21,142 bases of DNA, taken from CAZTQN01 sp964615765 (GTDB lineage Bacteria > Planctomycetota > Phycisphaerae > Phycisphaerales > UBA1924). The notes beneath the pieces were generated by a model. The model saw nothing but the letters and a program-made list of their open reading frames with translations. It was not told the DNA's origin and ran no database searches. The stretch is taken from assembly GCA_964615765.1 (NCBI GenBank), contig CAZTQN010000051.1:1-21142 (forward strand). The letters are read 5' to 3'. Positions within the stretch are counted from its first letter, which is position 1; each line of letters starts with the position of its first letter. Positions 1 through 7,571 of the stretch are shown one piece after another. The translations under genes and the position numbers were made by a program.

Positions 1-50
1 GCCCCCACCCACCTGCTTCCTCTACCCTCCCACACGCCTCTCCCCACCCC

Positions 51-584
51 GTGCCCCTCGCCATCCGCTCCACCGACGACCGCGCGCTCCCCGTGCGCAT
101 TCCTCTCGCTCACGCGCTCGATGTCGCGCGGCGTTGGGTCATCCGCCGTCGCCGCCCGTCCTGGCGTGGCCTGCGCTCGCTGTTCATCGCTCTCTTCGTC
201 ACCGGCCCCGTCCTCGCCATCGTCTTCGGCATCGCGCTCTTGGTCATCGCCGTCCGCGTCACCATGGACCAGCCCGCCGTCGGCCTGTGGCTGCTCATCT
301 TCAGCCCCGTCTACTCCCCGCTGCTGATGCTCGCCTTCACGCTCGCACGCGGCCTCTTCGGCTTCGGCGGCGCCGTCCCCGACCTCGTCCGCGCCGACAT
401 GCTCGCCCGCGCCCGCTGCCCCGCCTGCAACTACGCCCTCATCGACTCAGAACCCGAGCCCGACGGCTGCACCCGCTGCGCCGAATGCGGCGCCGCCTGG
501 GAACACCGCCGCATCGGCCCCACCGCCACCCGCGGCCCCGACATCGTCGTCATCAACTGGACGCCGCCCGTCGAAACAAAATAG
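51..584 (+). CDS. Two-helix membrane protein with C-terminal zinc ribbon
   Basis: Not assigned to a named family. The 177-aa protein has a basic N-terminal stretch (about residues 27-42), two hydrophobic segments (about 43-72 and 77-99), and a cytoplasmic-looking tail with a zinc-ribbon pattern: C123-x2-C126, then C143-x2-C146, with an extra Cys at 140. Short membrane proteins with such ribbons are, from general knowledge, common in planctomycetes. The chosen start is GTG at 51. The frame stays open to the window edge, so the true start could lie further left, although the upstream codons look like pyrimidine-rich non-coding DNA. The TAG stop is the first triplet of the repeat element that fills the gap to the convergent hydrolase gene. 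Function unknown; the ribbon could bind metal or mediate protein contacts. Confidence 0.7.
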   Translation: MPLAIRSTDDRALPVRIPLAHALDVARRWVIRRRRPSWRGLRSLFIALFVTGPVLAIVFGIALLVIAVRVTMDQPAVGLWLLIFSPVYSPLLMLAFTLARGLFGFGGAVPDLVRADMLARARCPACNYALIDSEPEPDGCTRCAECGAAWEHRRIGPTATRGPDIVVINWTPPVETK

Positions 585-747
585 CCAAAGAGCAAAGCGC
601 CAAATGGCCAAATCCAGAAAAGGGATTCGGCCCGCGGACTCTTTACTTTGGCCCTTTGACCATTTGCCCTTTGGCCATTTGTTCCTTGGCCCTTTGCCCC
701 TTTGCTCTTTGGCCCTTTACTTTGGCCCTTTGCCCATTTGCTATTTG
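585..747. repeat. TTTGNNN heptamer array with inverted left arm, filling a convergent gap
   Basis: From about 647 to 747 the plus strand is a chain of TTTGNNN units (TTTGGCC, TTTGCCC, TTTGACC, TTTGCTC, TTTGCTA), mostly 7 nt long with an occasional single-base spacer. At 585-612 the same units run in inverted orientation. The 14 nt at 584-597 (GCCAAAGAGCAAAG) are exactly complementary to 700-713, and TTTGGCCATTTG at 670-681 is complementary to part of 600-612. The element can therefore fold back on itself. It exactly fills the space between two convergent genes and could act as a bidirectional terminator. It is distinctly richer in AT than the flanking genes. Confidence 0.8.
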
Positions 748-2259
748 CTAATTTGCGTATTTCCGATCCGCCACCCGATCCACCCACGTCGCAATCCGCT
801 GCGTCTGGCTCGACAGCGACCAGAACATCAGCGCGTGCCCCATCGAGAACGTGTACCGCTCCGGCCTTCCCAGCCGCTCCCACAGCAGCCGCCCCGAGTC
901 CGCCGGCACGATCGTGTCCATCCCCGCCAAGACCAACAGCGTCGGCACATCCCGCACCGCCGCCGCCGCGTGATACGGGTCCAGCCGCGACTGTTCCAAA
1001 TACGCCGCGCTCAGCGCCGCCAGTGTCTTCCGCCGATTCATCTCCGGCGCCAGCGTCAACTTGAGCCCCCCGTCCGTCAGTTCGCTCCGCTGCGAGATAT
1101 CCAGCAAGTTCGCTCCGCCCCCCACCAGCACCATCGCGCTGACGCGATCCGAAATCCGCGCCGCCACTGTCGGCATCATCAGCGCCCCCGCGCTCATGCC
1201 CAGCAGCACCAGCGGCTTGCCCGCCAGATCCGGCCGCGTCTGATCCAGATACTCCAGCGTCGCCTCCGCCGCATACGCCGGCTCCGCCAACAGATCATCC
1301 ACCAGCCGCGCCACCCGCCCCGCCGCCGGCCCGATCTCGCCCTCATCGCTCACCGCGATCCGCGTGTCCTGCAGCCACCACAAACTCGGCGTCGACACCC
1401 GCACGATCGTCCACCCGCGCCCGCTCAGCGTGTCCAGCACCGGCTGCTCATACTGCAAACTGTTCAACCCCGGCATGTGCAGCAGCACGCCCGCGTGCGG
1501 GTGCGCCTGCCGCGCTTCCTCGCTCGGCGGGATGATCCGCACCCCCGTCCCCTCATACAGCGACGCCAGCACCCGCGCGTCCGTCATCCGCACGCCCGGC
1601 ACGTTCGCCCGCGCACTCATCGACAGCCACCGCGCATACCGACGCACCCGCCGATCCTGCGGCCGGTCCGCCACCTTCGAGAACGACACGAACCGCAACA
1701 TCTCCTCCGTCACCCGCCCCGCGCCCGCACGCTCCCCCGCCGCCGGCACCGTCGGCCGATCCCGATCCGGCACGCGCACCGCACGCACGATCCCCACCCC
1801 GTGCCGCCCGACATACGTCACCTCCCCCAGCGGCTCGCGCACGCGCGACAGCACCCCCGCGTCCACCTCCGCCTCCGCCCGCGTTCCGTCCAACTCCCCA
1901 CGCCGAATCACCCCGACCCCGCGCGCTACCGCTTCCTCGATCCCCTCGCCCGTCCGCTCCGGCCACGCGTCCGCCGCCAGCGGGATCGGGTCCAGATCCG
2001 CCCCCGTCGCCCGCGGCAGGGCCGCCTCCGTGTCCGTCCGCCGATCCCACCACGTCCCCGCCGGCGTGTACGACGTACACCCGCTCAACCCCCCAACCGC
2101 GCCCACACCCAGCCCGATCACGCCCGCCGCCACCGCTCGCCGGGCCAACCCACGGCTCCACCCGCCGCGATGATCCCCGCCAACGCGCCCGCTCACATCA
2201 TCACACAGCACGGCCACACTCCTGCCACAGTCCTGCCCAACACGCCAACCCGCGACCAT
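748..2259 (-). CDS. Alpha/beta-hydrolase lipoprotein
   Basis: Predicted serine hydrolase of the alpha/beta-hydrolase fold, probably anchored to a membrane as a lipoprotein. A hydrophobic stretch (about residues 41-59) ends in a lipobox-like L-S-G-C with Cys61. The nucleophile elbow is G-M-S-A-G around Ser356, the acid is likely Asp448 (AGMDTIVP) and the catalytic His likely His475 (SMGHALMFW). A H-x-PG segment near 261-264 could form the oxyanion region. The substrate cannot be told from sequence. The 503-aa form starts at ATG 2257-2259, but the lipobox lies 60 residues in, so a later GTG (for example codon 22) is also possible. The TAG stop at 748-750 lies inside the heptamer array. The gene is divergent from the pilin-like gene. 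Confidence 0.75.
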   Translation of the reverse strand: MVAGWRVGQDCGRSVAVLCDDVSGRVGGDHRGGWSRGLARRAVAAGVIGLGVGAVGGLSGCTSYTPAGTWWDRRTDTEAALPRATGADLDPIPLAADAWPERTGEGIEEAVARGVGVIRRGELDGTRAEAEVDAGVLSRVREPLGEVTYVGRHGVGIVRAVRVPDRDRPTVPAAGERAGAGRVTEEMLRFVSFSKVADRPQDRRVRRYARWLSMSARANVPGVRMTDARVLASLYEGTGVRIIPPSEEARQAHPHAGVLLHMPGLNSLQYEQPVLDTLSGRGWTIVRVSTPSLWWLQDTRIAVSDEGEIGPAAGRVARLVDDLLAEPAYAAEATLEYLDQTRPDLAGKPLVLLGMSAGALMMPTVAARISDRVSAMVLVGGGANLLDISQRSELTDGGLKLTLAPEMNRRKTLAALSAAYLEQSRLDPYHAAAAVRDVPTLLVLAGMDTIVPADSGRLLWERLGRPERYTFSMGHALMFWSLSSQTQRIATWVDRVADRKYAN

Positions 2260-2426
2260 CCATCGGGACTCTGTTCGGGAAACTCATCCCTTGGATGCCA
2301 CCCGGTCGATCCGCTCGTCCAACACCGCCGTATCGTTCCCCGACGGGTTCCTACCGATTCCTCCGCGCCCGGCTGCCGGCCTTCCACCGCCCACCACCTT
2401 CACCCCGTTCGGCACACGCCGCCCCC

Positions 2427-2454
2427 CAGCCAGACGCACCCAGCCAGACGCACC
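2427..2454. repeat. Two exact 14-nt tandem copies
   Basis: The 14 nt CAGCCAGACGCACC occur twice in direct succession (2427-2440 and 2441-2454), in the 264-nt non-coding gap between the divergent hydrolase and pilin-like genes. The unit is twice seven bases, matching the period of the other arrays in this window, but two copies alone could be a simple slippage duplication. I see no clear promoter boxes elsewhere in this gap. Confidence 0.7.
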
Positions 2455-2523
2455 CACGCCCGATTCTCCGTCACGCTTTCTTCTCCGCCCGCCACGTCGG
2501 GCCCGCCGCGAGTGAGGTCGACC

Positions 2524-3435
2524 ATGCACACACAACCCGGCCACCCCGCGACGCTCACTTCCCCCGCCGCGCCCCGCGCGCTTCGCGCCCCACGCGCCGC
2601 GCGTGCGTTCACGCTCATCGAAGTCCTCGTCGTCCTCGGCATCATCGCCATCGTCGCCTCCATCTCCCTCGTCGTCGCCGGCCGCGTCACACTCAGCGGC
2701 AAGGAACGCACCACCGAGGACGTCCTCCGCGTGCTCGACGCCCTCTCGCAGTCCTTCGTCCAGGACAACGGCCGCCTCCCCACCACCTTCACCGACGCCC
2801 AGGGCACCCAGTTCCCCCTCATCGACGCTCGCCGCGACACCGCCGGCTTCGCCGAAACCGACAAGCCCGAGCCCAGCCTCGCCCTATTCATCCTCACCGT
2901 CGAACAACGCGGCCAGTCCGCCGAGGACGCCCTCAAGGGCATCAACAAGAAGTTCCTCAAGCGCACGACCGAAGCCGAAGCCGCCGCGAACGCCAGCAAC
3001 AACGTCGCCTTCTCCCCCACGCTCAACGCCCAGCCCATCCGCACCCGCACCACCTCCACGCCCCACCTCGGCCTCACCGTCACCGACGCCTGGGGCGAGC
3101 CCGTCCGCTTCGTCCACCCCGCCTACCACGGCGGCTACGGCGACGGCTTCGCCCTCCAGCCCGACGGCACCTACCGCTCCGTCACCCGCCTCCCCCTCGA
3201 ACGCTCCCTCGCCGACGGCACCACCACCACCACCTACAGCTTCCGCCGCGCCGCCCGCCCCTTCAACCCCGCCAACACCACCGGCACCGGCGACGCCGAC
3301 GAAGGCATCGCCCCGGGCGCCCTCGGCTACTTCTACTCCGTCGGCATCGACAAAGACGCCGGCACCCGCGAAGACAACATCTACTCCACCCGCCCCGTCT
3401 TCCCCGTCGAGACCCGCACGCCGACGCTGCAGTAA
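2524..3435 (+). CDS. Prepilin-type N-terminal methylation protein (type II secretion/type IV pilin-like)
   Basis: A 303-aa pseudopilin or pilin-like protein. The class III signal is clear: R-A-F-T-L-I-E-V followed by a hydrophobic helix (about residues 29-51). Prepilin peptidase would cut between Ala28 and Phe29, leaving Glu33 at mature position +5, the residue needed for assembly. The 28-residue leader is rich in Pro, Ala and Arg. ATG 2524 is preceded by GTGAGG about 6 nt upstream. The open frame extends much further upstream only because stops are rare in this GC-rich DNA. The C-terminal domain (GYGDGFALQPDGTY, then GYFYSVGIDKD) resembles the globular part of GspG/GspH-like proteins in planctomycetes, but no other secretion genes are nearby. 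It may be a minor pilin or an orphan pseudopilin. Confidence 0.85.
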   Translation: MHTQPGHPATLTSPAAPRALRAPRAARAFTLIEVLVVLGIIAIVASISLVVAGRVTLSGKERTTEDVLRVLDALSQSFVQDNGRLPTTFTDAQGTQFPLIDARRDTAGFAETDKPEPSLALFILTVEQRGQSAEDALKGINKKFLKRTTEAEAAANASNNVAFSPTLNAQPIRTRTTSTPHLGLTVTDAWGEPVRFVHPAYHGGYGDGFALQPDGTYRSVTRLPLERSLADGTTTTTYSFRRAARPFNPANTTGTGDADEGIAPGALGYFYSVGIDKDAGTREDNIYSTRPVFPVETRTPTLQ

Positions 3436-3447
3436 CCCGCGGCAAGA

Positions 3448-3512
3448 CACAGGCCACAGGCCACAGGCCACAGGCCGCACACCGCAGGCCACACACCGCG
3501 CAGGCCACAGGC
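3448..3512. repeat. CACAGGC heptamer array
   Basis: Four exact consecutive copies of CACAGGC (3448-3475) are followed in register by CGCACAC, CGCAGGC and CACACAC, a short CGCG interruption, a partial CAGGC and a final CACAGGC (3506-3512). The array starts 13 nt after the stop codon of the pilin-like gene and ends about 135 nt before tRNA-Pro. The strict period of seven is obvious by eye. Confidence 0.9.
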
Positions 3513-3648
3513 GGCCCGCCGCCCGCCGCACCCCGCCCCGCCCGCACGCCGCTCACCCACCGCGGCCCCGCGCCGCCAAAGTCCGCAAACCCTCGCCCGG
3601 CGGTTGCCTCCCGCCCGCCCCCGCCGTACAGTGACGTCCGGAACTTTC

Positions 3649-3722
3649 CGGGGTGTAGCGCAGCTTGGTAGCGCGTCTCGTTCGGGACGAGAAGGTCGGA
3701 GGTTCAAATCCTCTCACCCCGA
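3649..3722 (+). tRNA. tRNA-Pro (anticodon CGG)
   Basis: A full cloverleaf can be drawn. The acceptor strand CGGGGTG (3649-3655) pairs with CACCCCG (3715-3721). The D arm is GCGC...GCGC. The anticodon stem TCTCG/CGAGA encloses the loop TTCGGGA, giving anticodon CGG at 3683-3685 with G37, as is usual for proline. The T arm is GGAGG-TTCAAAT-CCTCT, and the discriminator is A3722. CCA is not encoded. The 3' end borders a low-GC segment, so this is a plausible integration target. Confidence 0.95.
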
Positions 3723-3724
3723 TT
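3711..3724 (+). repeat. Candidate attL: tRNA-Pro 3' end
   Basis: CTCTCACCCCGATT at the tRNA 3' end matches 6800-6813 (CTGTCACTCCGATT) at 12 of 14 positions in the same orientation. Together the two copies bracket the lower-GC SIR2-HerA segment. The match is short, so this is a candidate only. Confidence 0.35.
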
Positions 3725-3736
3725 CAGATGGCAAGA

Positions 3737-3759
3737 TGGCCTCGGCAATGCCGGGGCCA
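3737..3759 (+). terminator. Hairpin behind tRNA-Pro
   Basis: A 10-bp stem (TGGCCTCGGC against GCCGGGGCCA, one T-G wobble) with a three-base AAT loop starts 15 nt after the tRNA. The following sequence (CCATCATTTAT) has only a weak T-run, so termination efficiency is uncertain. The position is right for ending the tRNA transcript. Confidence 0.5.
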
Positions 3760-3924
3760 CCATCATTTATAGACCAGTTGAATCTTGTCCCGTTGCCCTG
3801 TAGCTACCTCGGGCCGCGTTGGAACCATTGCCAGAAGGTGTCGACATCGAAGTCGCGGCAAATCGTGTCCGAGCGACACATATTCCACGCCCCGATGGCT
3901 GCGACACCGCGTAAACTCTAGCAA

Positions 3925-4950
3925 ATGGTATATGAAGATGTGGTAAGGCTCATCCAAGGCCATTTCACCGACGGACTCGTCGCTGTGGTCGGTTCCGGAC
4001 TCTCGGCGGCAGAGGGCGTGCCGGGCATGGGCTCGCTTGCCGCCCATCTCGACAGCCGCAGTGGGTCGCTCGGGACTGCTGACACGACGTTGTGGAAGCA
4101 AATCAAGGTGATGCTGGACGCCCACCACGGTCTCGAGGCCGCGCTGCTAAAGCACGTTCCATCCGACACGTTGGAGGAGTGGATAGTAAAGGAAACGTGC
4201 GGCCTGCTCGCCACGGCGGAACTCAAGATCATGGGCGAAGTGTTTGCGGGAACGCGCAAGCTGCGTTTAACGACCTTATTATCCAGAATTCTTAAGCCGA
4301 AAACTGGACTGCCGATTGTCACGACCAATTACGACAGGCTGGTCGAGGTCGCGTGCGAGATGGCCGGGTTTCACGTTGACAGCACGGCGGTTGGGCATTA
4401 CGCGGGCGAGTTCGACCATCAGCGCAGTTGCATGGGGTCGTGTAAAGGCATCGTCTCGGGCACAAAACCCGTTACACTCGATCACTTCCCGCGCGCCCTG
4501 GTGTTAAAGCCCCACGGCAGCTTTGACTGGTACAAGGCAAACGATAAGCCGAGACGTTGTGCGATCAGTCTCGATGCCGAGAGGCTTGTCATTACGCCGG
4601 GCCTGAATAAATACAAGAAGGGCTACGGCTTCCCATTTGACAAGCATCGAGAACTCGCCAATGACCACATCAACAAAGCTGCTCGATTGCTGATCATTGG
4701 ATACGGCTTTAACGACGATCACCTCCAAACACACTTGGAAATGCGTATTAGGCTTGGCACGCCCACGCTGATCCTGACGCACACACCCTCGCAGAAAGCA
4801 AAAGACCTCGCATCAGCACATTCCTCATGTGTGTGCCTGTCTAAGCCTAGGGCATGGGACGGCATAGCGGTTGCGTCCAAGAGCGTCGCGTTCGAGCACC
4901 AAGGCCAGAATCTGTGGGACATTGAGATCCTCGCAAAGGAGTTGCTGTGA
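3925..4950 (+). CDS. SIR2-family NADase-like effector of a SIR2-HerA defence system
   Basis: A 341-aa SIR2-domain protein without obvious extra domains. The nucleotide-binding loop is VVGSGLS (residues 21-27). TTNYDR at 133-138 carries the conserved Asn135, and KPHGSFDW carries His197; Asn and His at these sites are the catalytic pair in SIR2 defence NADases. GYGFNDDH at 259-266 is the second nucleotide-site motif typical of bacterial SIR2-like effectors. It overlaps the downstream HerA gene by 4 nt, so the two are co-translated. In the known SIR2-HerA (Nezha) systems, SIR2 and a HerA ring form one complex that depletes NAD and/or attacks DNA during phage infection; that role is inferred here from the pairing. 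ATG 3925 has no strong ribosome site; AGCAA lies just upstream. GC content is lower than in the flanks. Confidence 0.9.
   Translation: MVYEDVVRLIQGHFTDGLVAVVGSGLSAAEGVPGMGSLAAHLDSRSGSLGTADTTLWKQIKVMLDAHHGLEAALLKHVPSDTLEEWIVKETCGLLATAELKIMGEVFAGTRKLRLTTLLSRILKPKTGLPIVTTNYDRLVEVACEMAGFHVDSTAVGHYAGEFDHQRSCMGSCKGIVSGTKPVTLDHFPRALVLKPHGSFDWYKANDKPRRCAISLDAERLVITPGLNKYKKGYGFPFDKHRELANDHINKAARLLIIGYGFNDDHLQTHLEMRIRLGTPTLILTHTPSQKAKDLASAHSSCVCLSKPRAWDGIAVASKSVAFEHQGQNLWDIEILAKELL
4935..4941 (+). promoter_or_regulatory. Ribosome binding site for the HerA gene
   Basis: AAAGGAG lies within the last codons of the SIR2 gene, 5 nt before GTG 4947. This supports the GTG start that overlaps the SIR2 stop (GTGA). 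Confidence 0.75.
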
Positions 4951-6734
4951 CAATCGAGCAACCTGTCTTGTCATTCGAATCCGCGAGCAAGCTGGGCAAA
5001 GTAGCAGCAGTGGATACCAGTCGTGTGCTGATCGCCGTCGAGAACGCGACGCTCCTACCGCGCGCGGCGGTGGGGAGTCTCGTGGCCATCCAAGGGTCAA
5101 CCGCCCAGGAGTTCCTGATTGGCATGACCGAGCGCGTCACGCGACAACTGCGAGAACAAACAGCCCAACCGGACCCGATGGCACCGACCACGCTTGAACT
5201 AGAAGTGGTTCCCGATGACGCGCTCCGCGTGACGCTGCTCGGCACTTATCGCACGGTTGACGGAAGCTTGCGCAACAGATTCAAGCGAGGCGCGGACTCC
5301 TTCCCGCAGATTGACCGGGACTGCTTCCTCATTGAAGGCGGCAACCTTCAGCGATTCATGGGATTGCTGGGCAGGGATCTGGACGACAAGCAGCGGCTTG
5401 AACTCGGGAGATTTGTCCTCGATCAAACGGCAGCTGCTATCGCCAACGGCGACAAGTTCTTTCAGCGGCACGCGTCGATCCTCGGAAGCACTGGCTCGGG
5501 AAAGAGTTGGTGCGTTTCGCTCATTCTGGAGCGTGCGAGTGCGCGCAAGCACTCAAACATCATCGTCTTTGATATGCACGGTGAGTATGCATCTCTAGCG
5601 AAGCCACCCGCGGCACCCGGTAGCGTTGCTCCCGCGGCGATCGCGTCGCAGTTCAAGATCGCGGGACCGGGCGATCTCGACAACCCTCCAGCGAATGCGC
5701 TGTTCCTGCCTTACTGGCTCCTCAACCGTGAAGAAATGTTGTCCATGATCCTCGATCGAAGCGATCAGAATGCGCCCAATCAAGCGTCTCGCTTCACGTC
5801 GCACGTTCGGACACTGAAGGAAGCCGCCTTGGGCACCGCTCACGCGGACGTGAAGGCGACATTTACGGTCGATTCTCCGATTCCCTACAAGCTGACGGAC
5901 CTGCTCGCGCACCTGACTACTGACAACACGACCAAGGGCGTGGGCAGGAACGGACCTGTCAAAGGAGACTGGGAAGACAAACTGACTCGCTTTATCGCTC
6001 GACTTGAAGCAAAGGCTGAGGACAGGCGTTATGGGTTCATGTTCAAGCCTCCAGCCGCAGCACTGGAGTATGACTGGCTAGCGAAGCAGGTCTTGTCGCT
6101 CCTTTCGCCACGGGCGAGCAACCACGGCATCAAGATCGTGGACTTCTCTGAAGTGCCGTCGGACGTACTCCCCGTCGTGGCGGGCGTCTTCGCACGCCTT
6201 CTATACGACGTGCAGTTCTGGATGGAGCCCGAGAAGCGCACGCCGTTTTTGTTCGTCTGCGACGAGGCACACCTCTACCTGCCCGTAAAGGAGGACGCTG
6301 ACGCCGTGGAGAAGCAGGCGCTGCACTGCTTCGAGCGCATCGCAAAGGAAGGGCGGAAGTACGGCGTGTCGCTCCTGGTCGTGAGTCAACGCCCGGCGGA
6401 CGTCAGCCGAACGATCCTCAGCCAGTGCAATAACTTCGTTATTTTGCGATTGACCAACGATCAAGACCAGAATGTCGTCCGGCGGCTCATGCCGGACTCG
6501 CTAGCTGGTGTGCTGGACGGTCTGCCGCTGCTCGATACTGGCGAGGCGCTGCTGTTGGGAGATGCGATCCTTTTGCCGGCACGAATTCGACTGAACATGC
6601 CAAAGATTGCTCCGCTCAGTCAGACTCGCGACTTCTGGCGAGAGTGGGGCGAGCGAGAACCTGACAGCAAAGCGATCAAGGCTGCGATTGAAACGCTACG
6701 ACGACAGTCGCGGGGATCCATCGCTCGGGTCTAA
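4947..6734 (+). CDS. herA: HerA-like hexameric ATPase of a SIR2-HerA defence system
   Basis: A 595-aa HerA/FtsK-superfamily ATPase. The N-terminal part (about 1-100) fits the HAS-barrel that lets HerA dock a partner. Walker A is GSTGSGKS (180-187), Walker B is FLFVCDEAH with Asp439 and Glu440, the KEGRKYG segment (467-473) carries the expected arginine-finger region, and VVSQRPADVS (478-487) is the sensor motif. After Walker A, IIVFDMHGEY is the usual HerA follow-on. The C-terminus (GEALLLGDAILLPARIRL) is the conserved HerA tail. The GTG start overlaps the SIR2 stop and has a good ribosome site. In housekeeping archaeal systems HerA works with NurA; here the partner is SIR2, so anti-phage defence is the best reading. 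No NurA or DUF4297 gene is present. Confidence 0.92.
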   Translation: MTIEQPVLSFESASKLGKVAAVDTSRVLIAVENATLLPRAAVGSLVAIQGSTAQEFLIGMTERVTRQLREQTAQPDPMAPTTLELEVVPDDALRVTLLGTYRTVDGSLRNRFKRGADSFPQIDRDCFLIEGGNLQRFMGLLGRDLDDKQRLELGRFVLDQTAAAIANGDKFFQRHASILGSTGSGKSWCVSLILERASARKHSNIIVFDMHGEYASLAKPPAAPGSVAPAAIASQFKIAGPGDLDNPPANALFLPYWLLNREEMLSMILDRSDQNAPNQASRFTSHVRTLKEAALGTAHADVKATFTVDSPIPYKLTDLLAHLTTDNTTKGVGRNGPVKGDWEDKLTRFIARLEAKAEDRRYGFMFKPPAAALEYDWLAKQVLSLLSPRASNHGIKIVDFSEVPSDVLPVVAGVFARLLYDVQFWMEPEKRTPFLFVCDEAHLYLPVKEDADAVEKQALHCFERIAKEGRKYGVSLLVVSQRPADVSRTILSQCNNFVILRLTNDQDQNVVRRLMPDSLAGVLDGLPLLDTGEALLLGDAILLPARIRLNMPKIAPLSQTRDFWREWGEREPDSKAIKAAIETLRRQSRGSIARV

Positions 6735-6799
6735 AGGAGCAAACGGAGTATCTTTGGATGCCAAACCCTCATCCTGCCAAGAGATGCTGGATTGGTGTT

Positions 6800-6813
6800 C
6801 TGTCACTCCGATT
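6800..6813 (+). repeat. Candidate attR: degenerate copy of tRNA-Pro 3' end
   Basis: CTGTCACTCCGATT matches the tRNA 3' end (3711-3724) at 12 of 14 positions in the same orientation, 66 nt after the HerA stop and about 20 nt before the sequence returns to extreme GC. Otherwise the 184 nt between HerA and the next gene hold nothing I recognise. Confidence 0.3.
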
Positions 6814-6918
6814 GGCTTCAGCTGAAAGCCTCGCTTCTCCACACCTCCCTCCTCCCCCGCCCAAACCAATCTCCACACCCCCGCACATCCACACCGCCCC
6901 CGCCACGTAGCGTCCCGC

Positions 6919-7473
6919 ATGCCCTCCCTCTCTTCACACTCCCCCCCTCCCCCCTCCCCCGAATCCCTCACCCTCCGCCTCATCTACGCCGCCCTCAACC
7001 GCGGCGACCTCGACGCCTTCCTCGCTCCCTTCCACCCCGACATCGTCCGCATCGAGCCCCCCGGCTTCACCCCCGGCTATCCCGGCGCGATCTATCGCGG
7101 CGTGCCCGCCGTTCGCGACCACATCGCCCTCGCACGGGCCTCCTGGGCCGAGGGCGCCTGCGAGCCCGAAGACTTCATCACCATCGACCTGCCCGCCACA
7201 GCCCCCAACGCCGCCCACGTCCGCCGCGTCGTCGTCCTGCTTCACGTCCGCGTCCGCCTGAAGAGCGAAACCACCTGGCGCGAAGGCCGCACGGCGGACG
7301 TCTTCACCTTCACCGACGGCCGCGTCATCGAATACCGCTCCTTCGCCACCCAGCCCCCGGCCCTCGAGTGGGCCCGGCATCCACCCGCGCCAACCGACGC
7401 GCCACCCGCCGACTCCGCCGCGCACGCCGCCCCGCTGGCCAAGCCTGGCCCGCGCCTTCCCCCGCGCGGCTAA
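6919..7473 (+). CDS. SnoaL/NTF2-like domain protein
   Basis: A 184-aa protein with one alpha+beta barrel of the NTF2/SnoaL-like type at about residues 16-148. It opens with a helix (LTLRLIYAALNRGDLDAFLAPFHPD), has the G-A-I-Y-R-G-V-P-A-V-R-D segment, and closes with the strand pair around FTFTDGRVIEYRSF, a hallmark of the family. Such proteins range from polyketide cyclases and isomerases to simple ligand binders, so no reaction is assigned. The first 15 residues (Ser/Pro) and the last 35 (Ala/Pro) look disordered. ATG 6919 is the only reasonable start; the upstream sequence is pyrimidine-rich without a clear ribosome site. The gene ends 98 nt before the histidine kinase gene. Confidence 0.75.
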   Translation: MPSLSSHSPPPPSPESLTLRLIYAALNRGDLDAFLAPFHPDIVRIEPPGFTPGYPGAIYRGVPAVRDHIALARASWAEGACEPEDFITIDLPATAPNAAHVRRVVVLLHVRVRLKSETTWREGRTADVFTFTDGRVIEYRSFATQPPALEWARHPPAPTDAPPADSAAHAAPLAKPGPRLPPRG

Positions 7474-7571
7474 CCCAATCCGGGCTTCCATTTTCCCAGA
7501 ATTGCGACCATTTCGCCCATGCTGGGGCGCAAAGCCGACCACGTTCACCGAGTTTCGTCTATCGTGGTGAA

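Larger units (their letters stand above)
3711..6813. mobile_element. Putative small genomic island at tRNA-Pro carrying a SIR2-HerA defence operon
   Basis: Base composition and codon choice change abruptly after the tRNA and return to the extreme-GC pattern at about 6835. Inside, codons such as TTA, ATA, AAA and ATT are frequent, and the opposite strands no longer carry long spurious open frames. A tRNA gene lies on the left border and a 12/14 match to its 3' end lies near the right border. No integrase or transposase is present, so the element would be immobile now or mobilised in trans. The borders are inferred. Confidence 0.45.

Noticed and set aside
604..2523. Long plus-strand open frame leading into the pilin-like gene
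   Set aside because: It is antisense to the alpha/beta-hydrolase, Arg/Pro/His-rich without domains, and crosses the repeat element. The prepilin signal and ribosome site place the real start at 2524.
3448..3512. CRISPR array
   Set aside because: Units are only 7 nt and directly tandem, there are no spacers, and no cas genes are in the window. The same applies to the other heptamer arrays.
3604..3921. Plus-strand open frame across the tRNA
   Set aside because: The peptide is the usual false translation of a tRNA gene (AQLGSASRSGREGRRFKSSHPD-like segment) and has no further support.
3725..3924. Small RNA or extra gene between tRNA-Pro and the SIR2 gene
   Set aside because: Apart from the hairpin at 3737-3759 I see no conserved structure or convincing open frame. 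It probably holds the SIR2 promoter, but no clear boxes are visible.
6792..7571. N-terminal extension of the histidine kinase
   Set aside because: It overlaps the NTF2-like gene in another frame and is Arg/Pro-rich. ATG 7572 opens just before the PAS domains.
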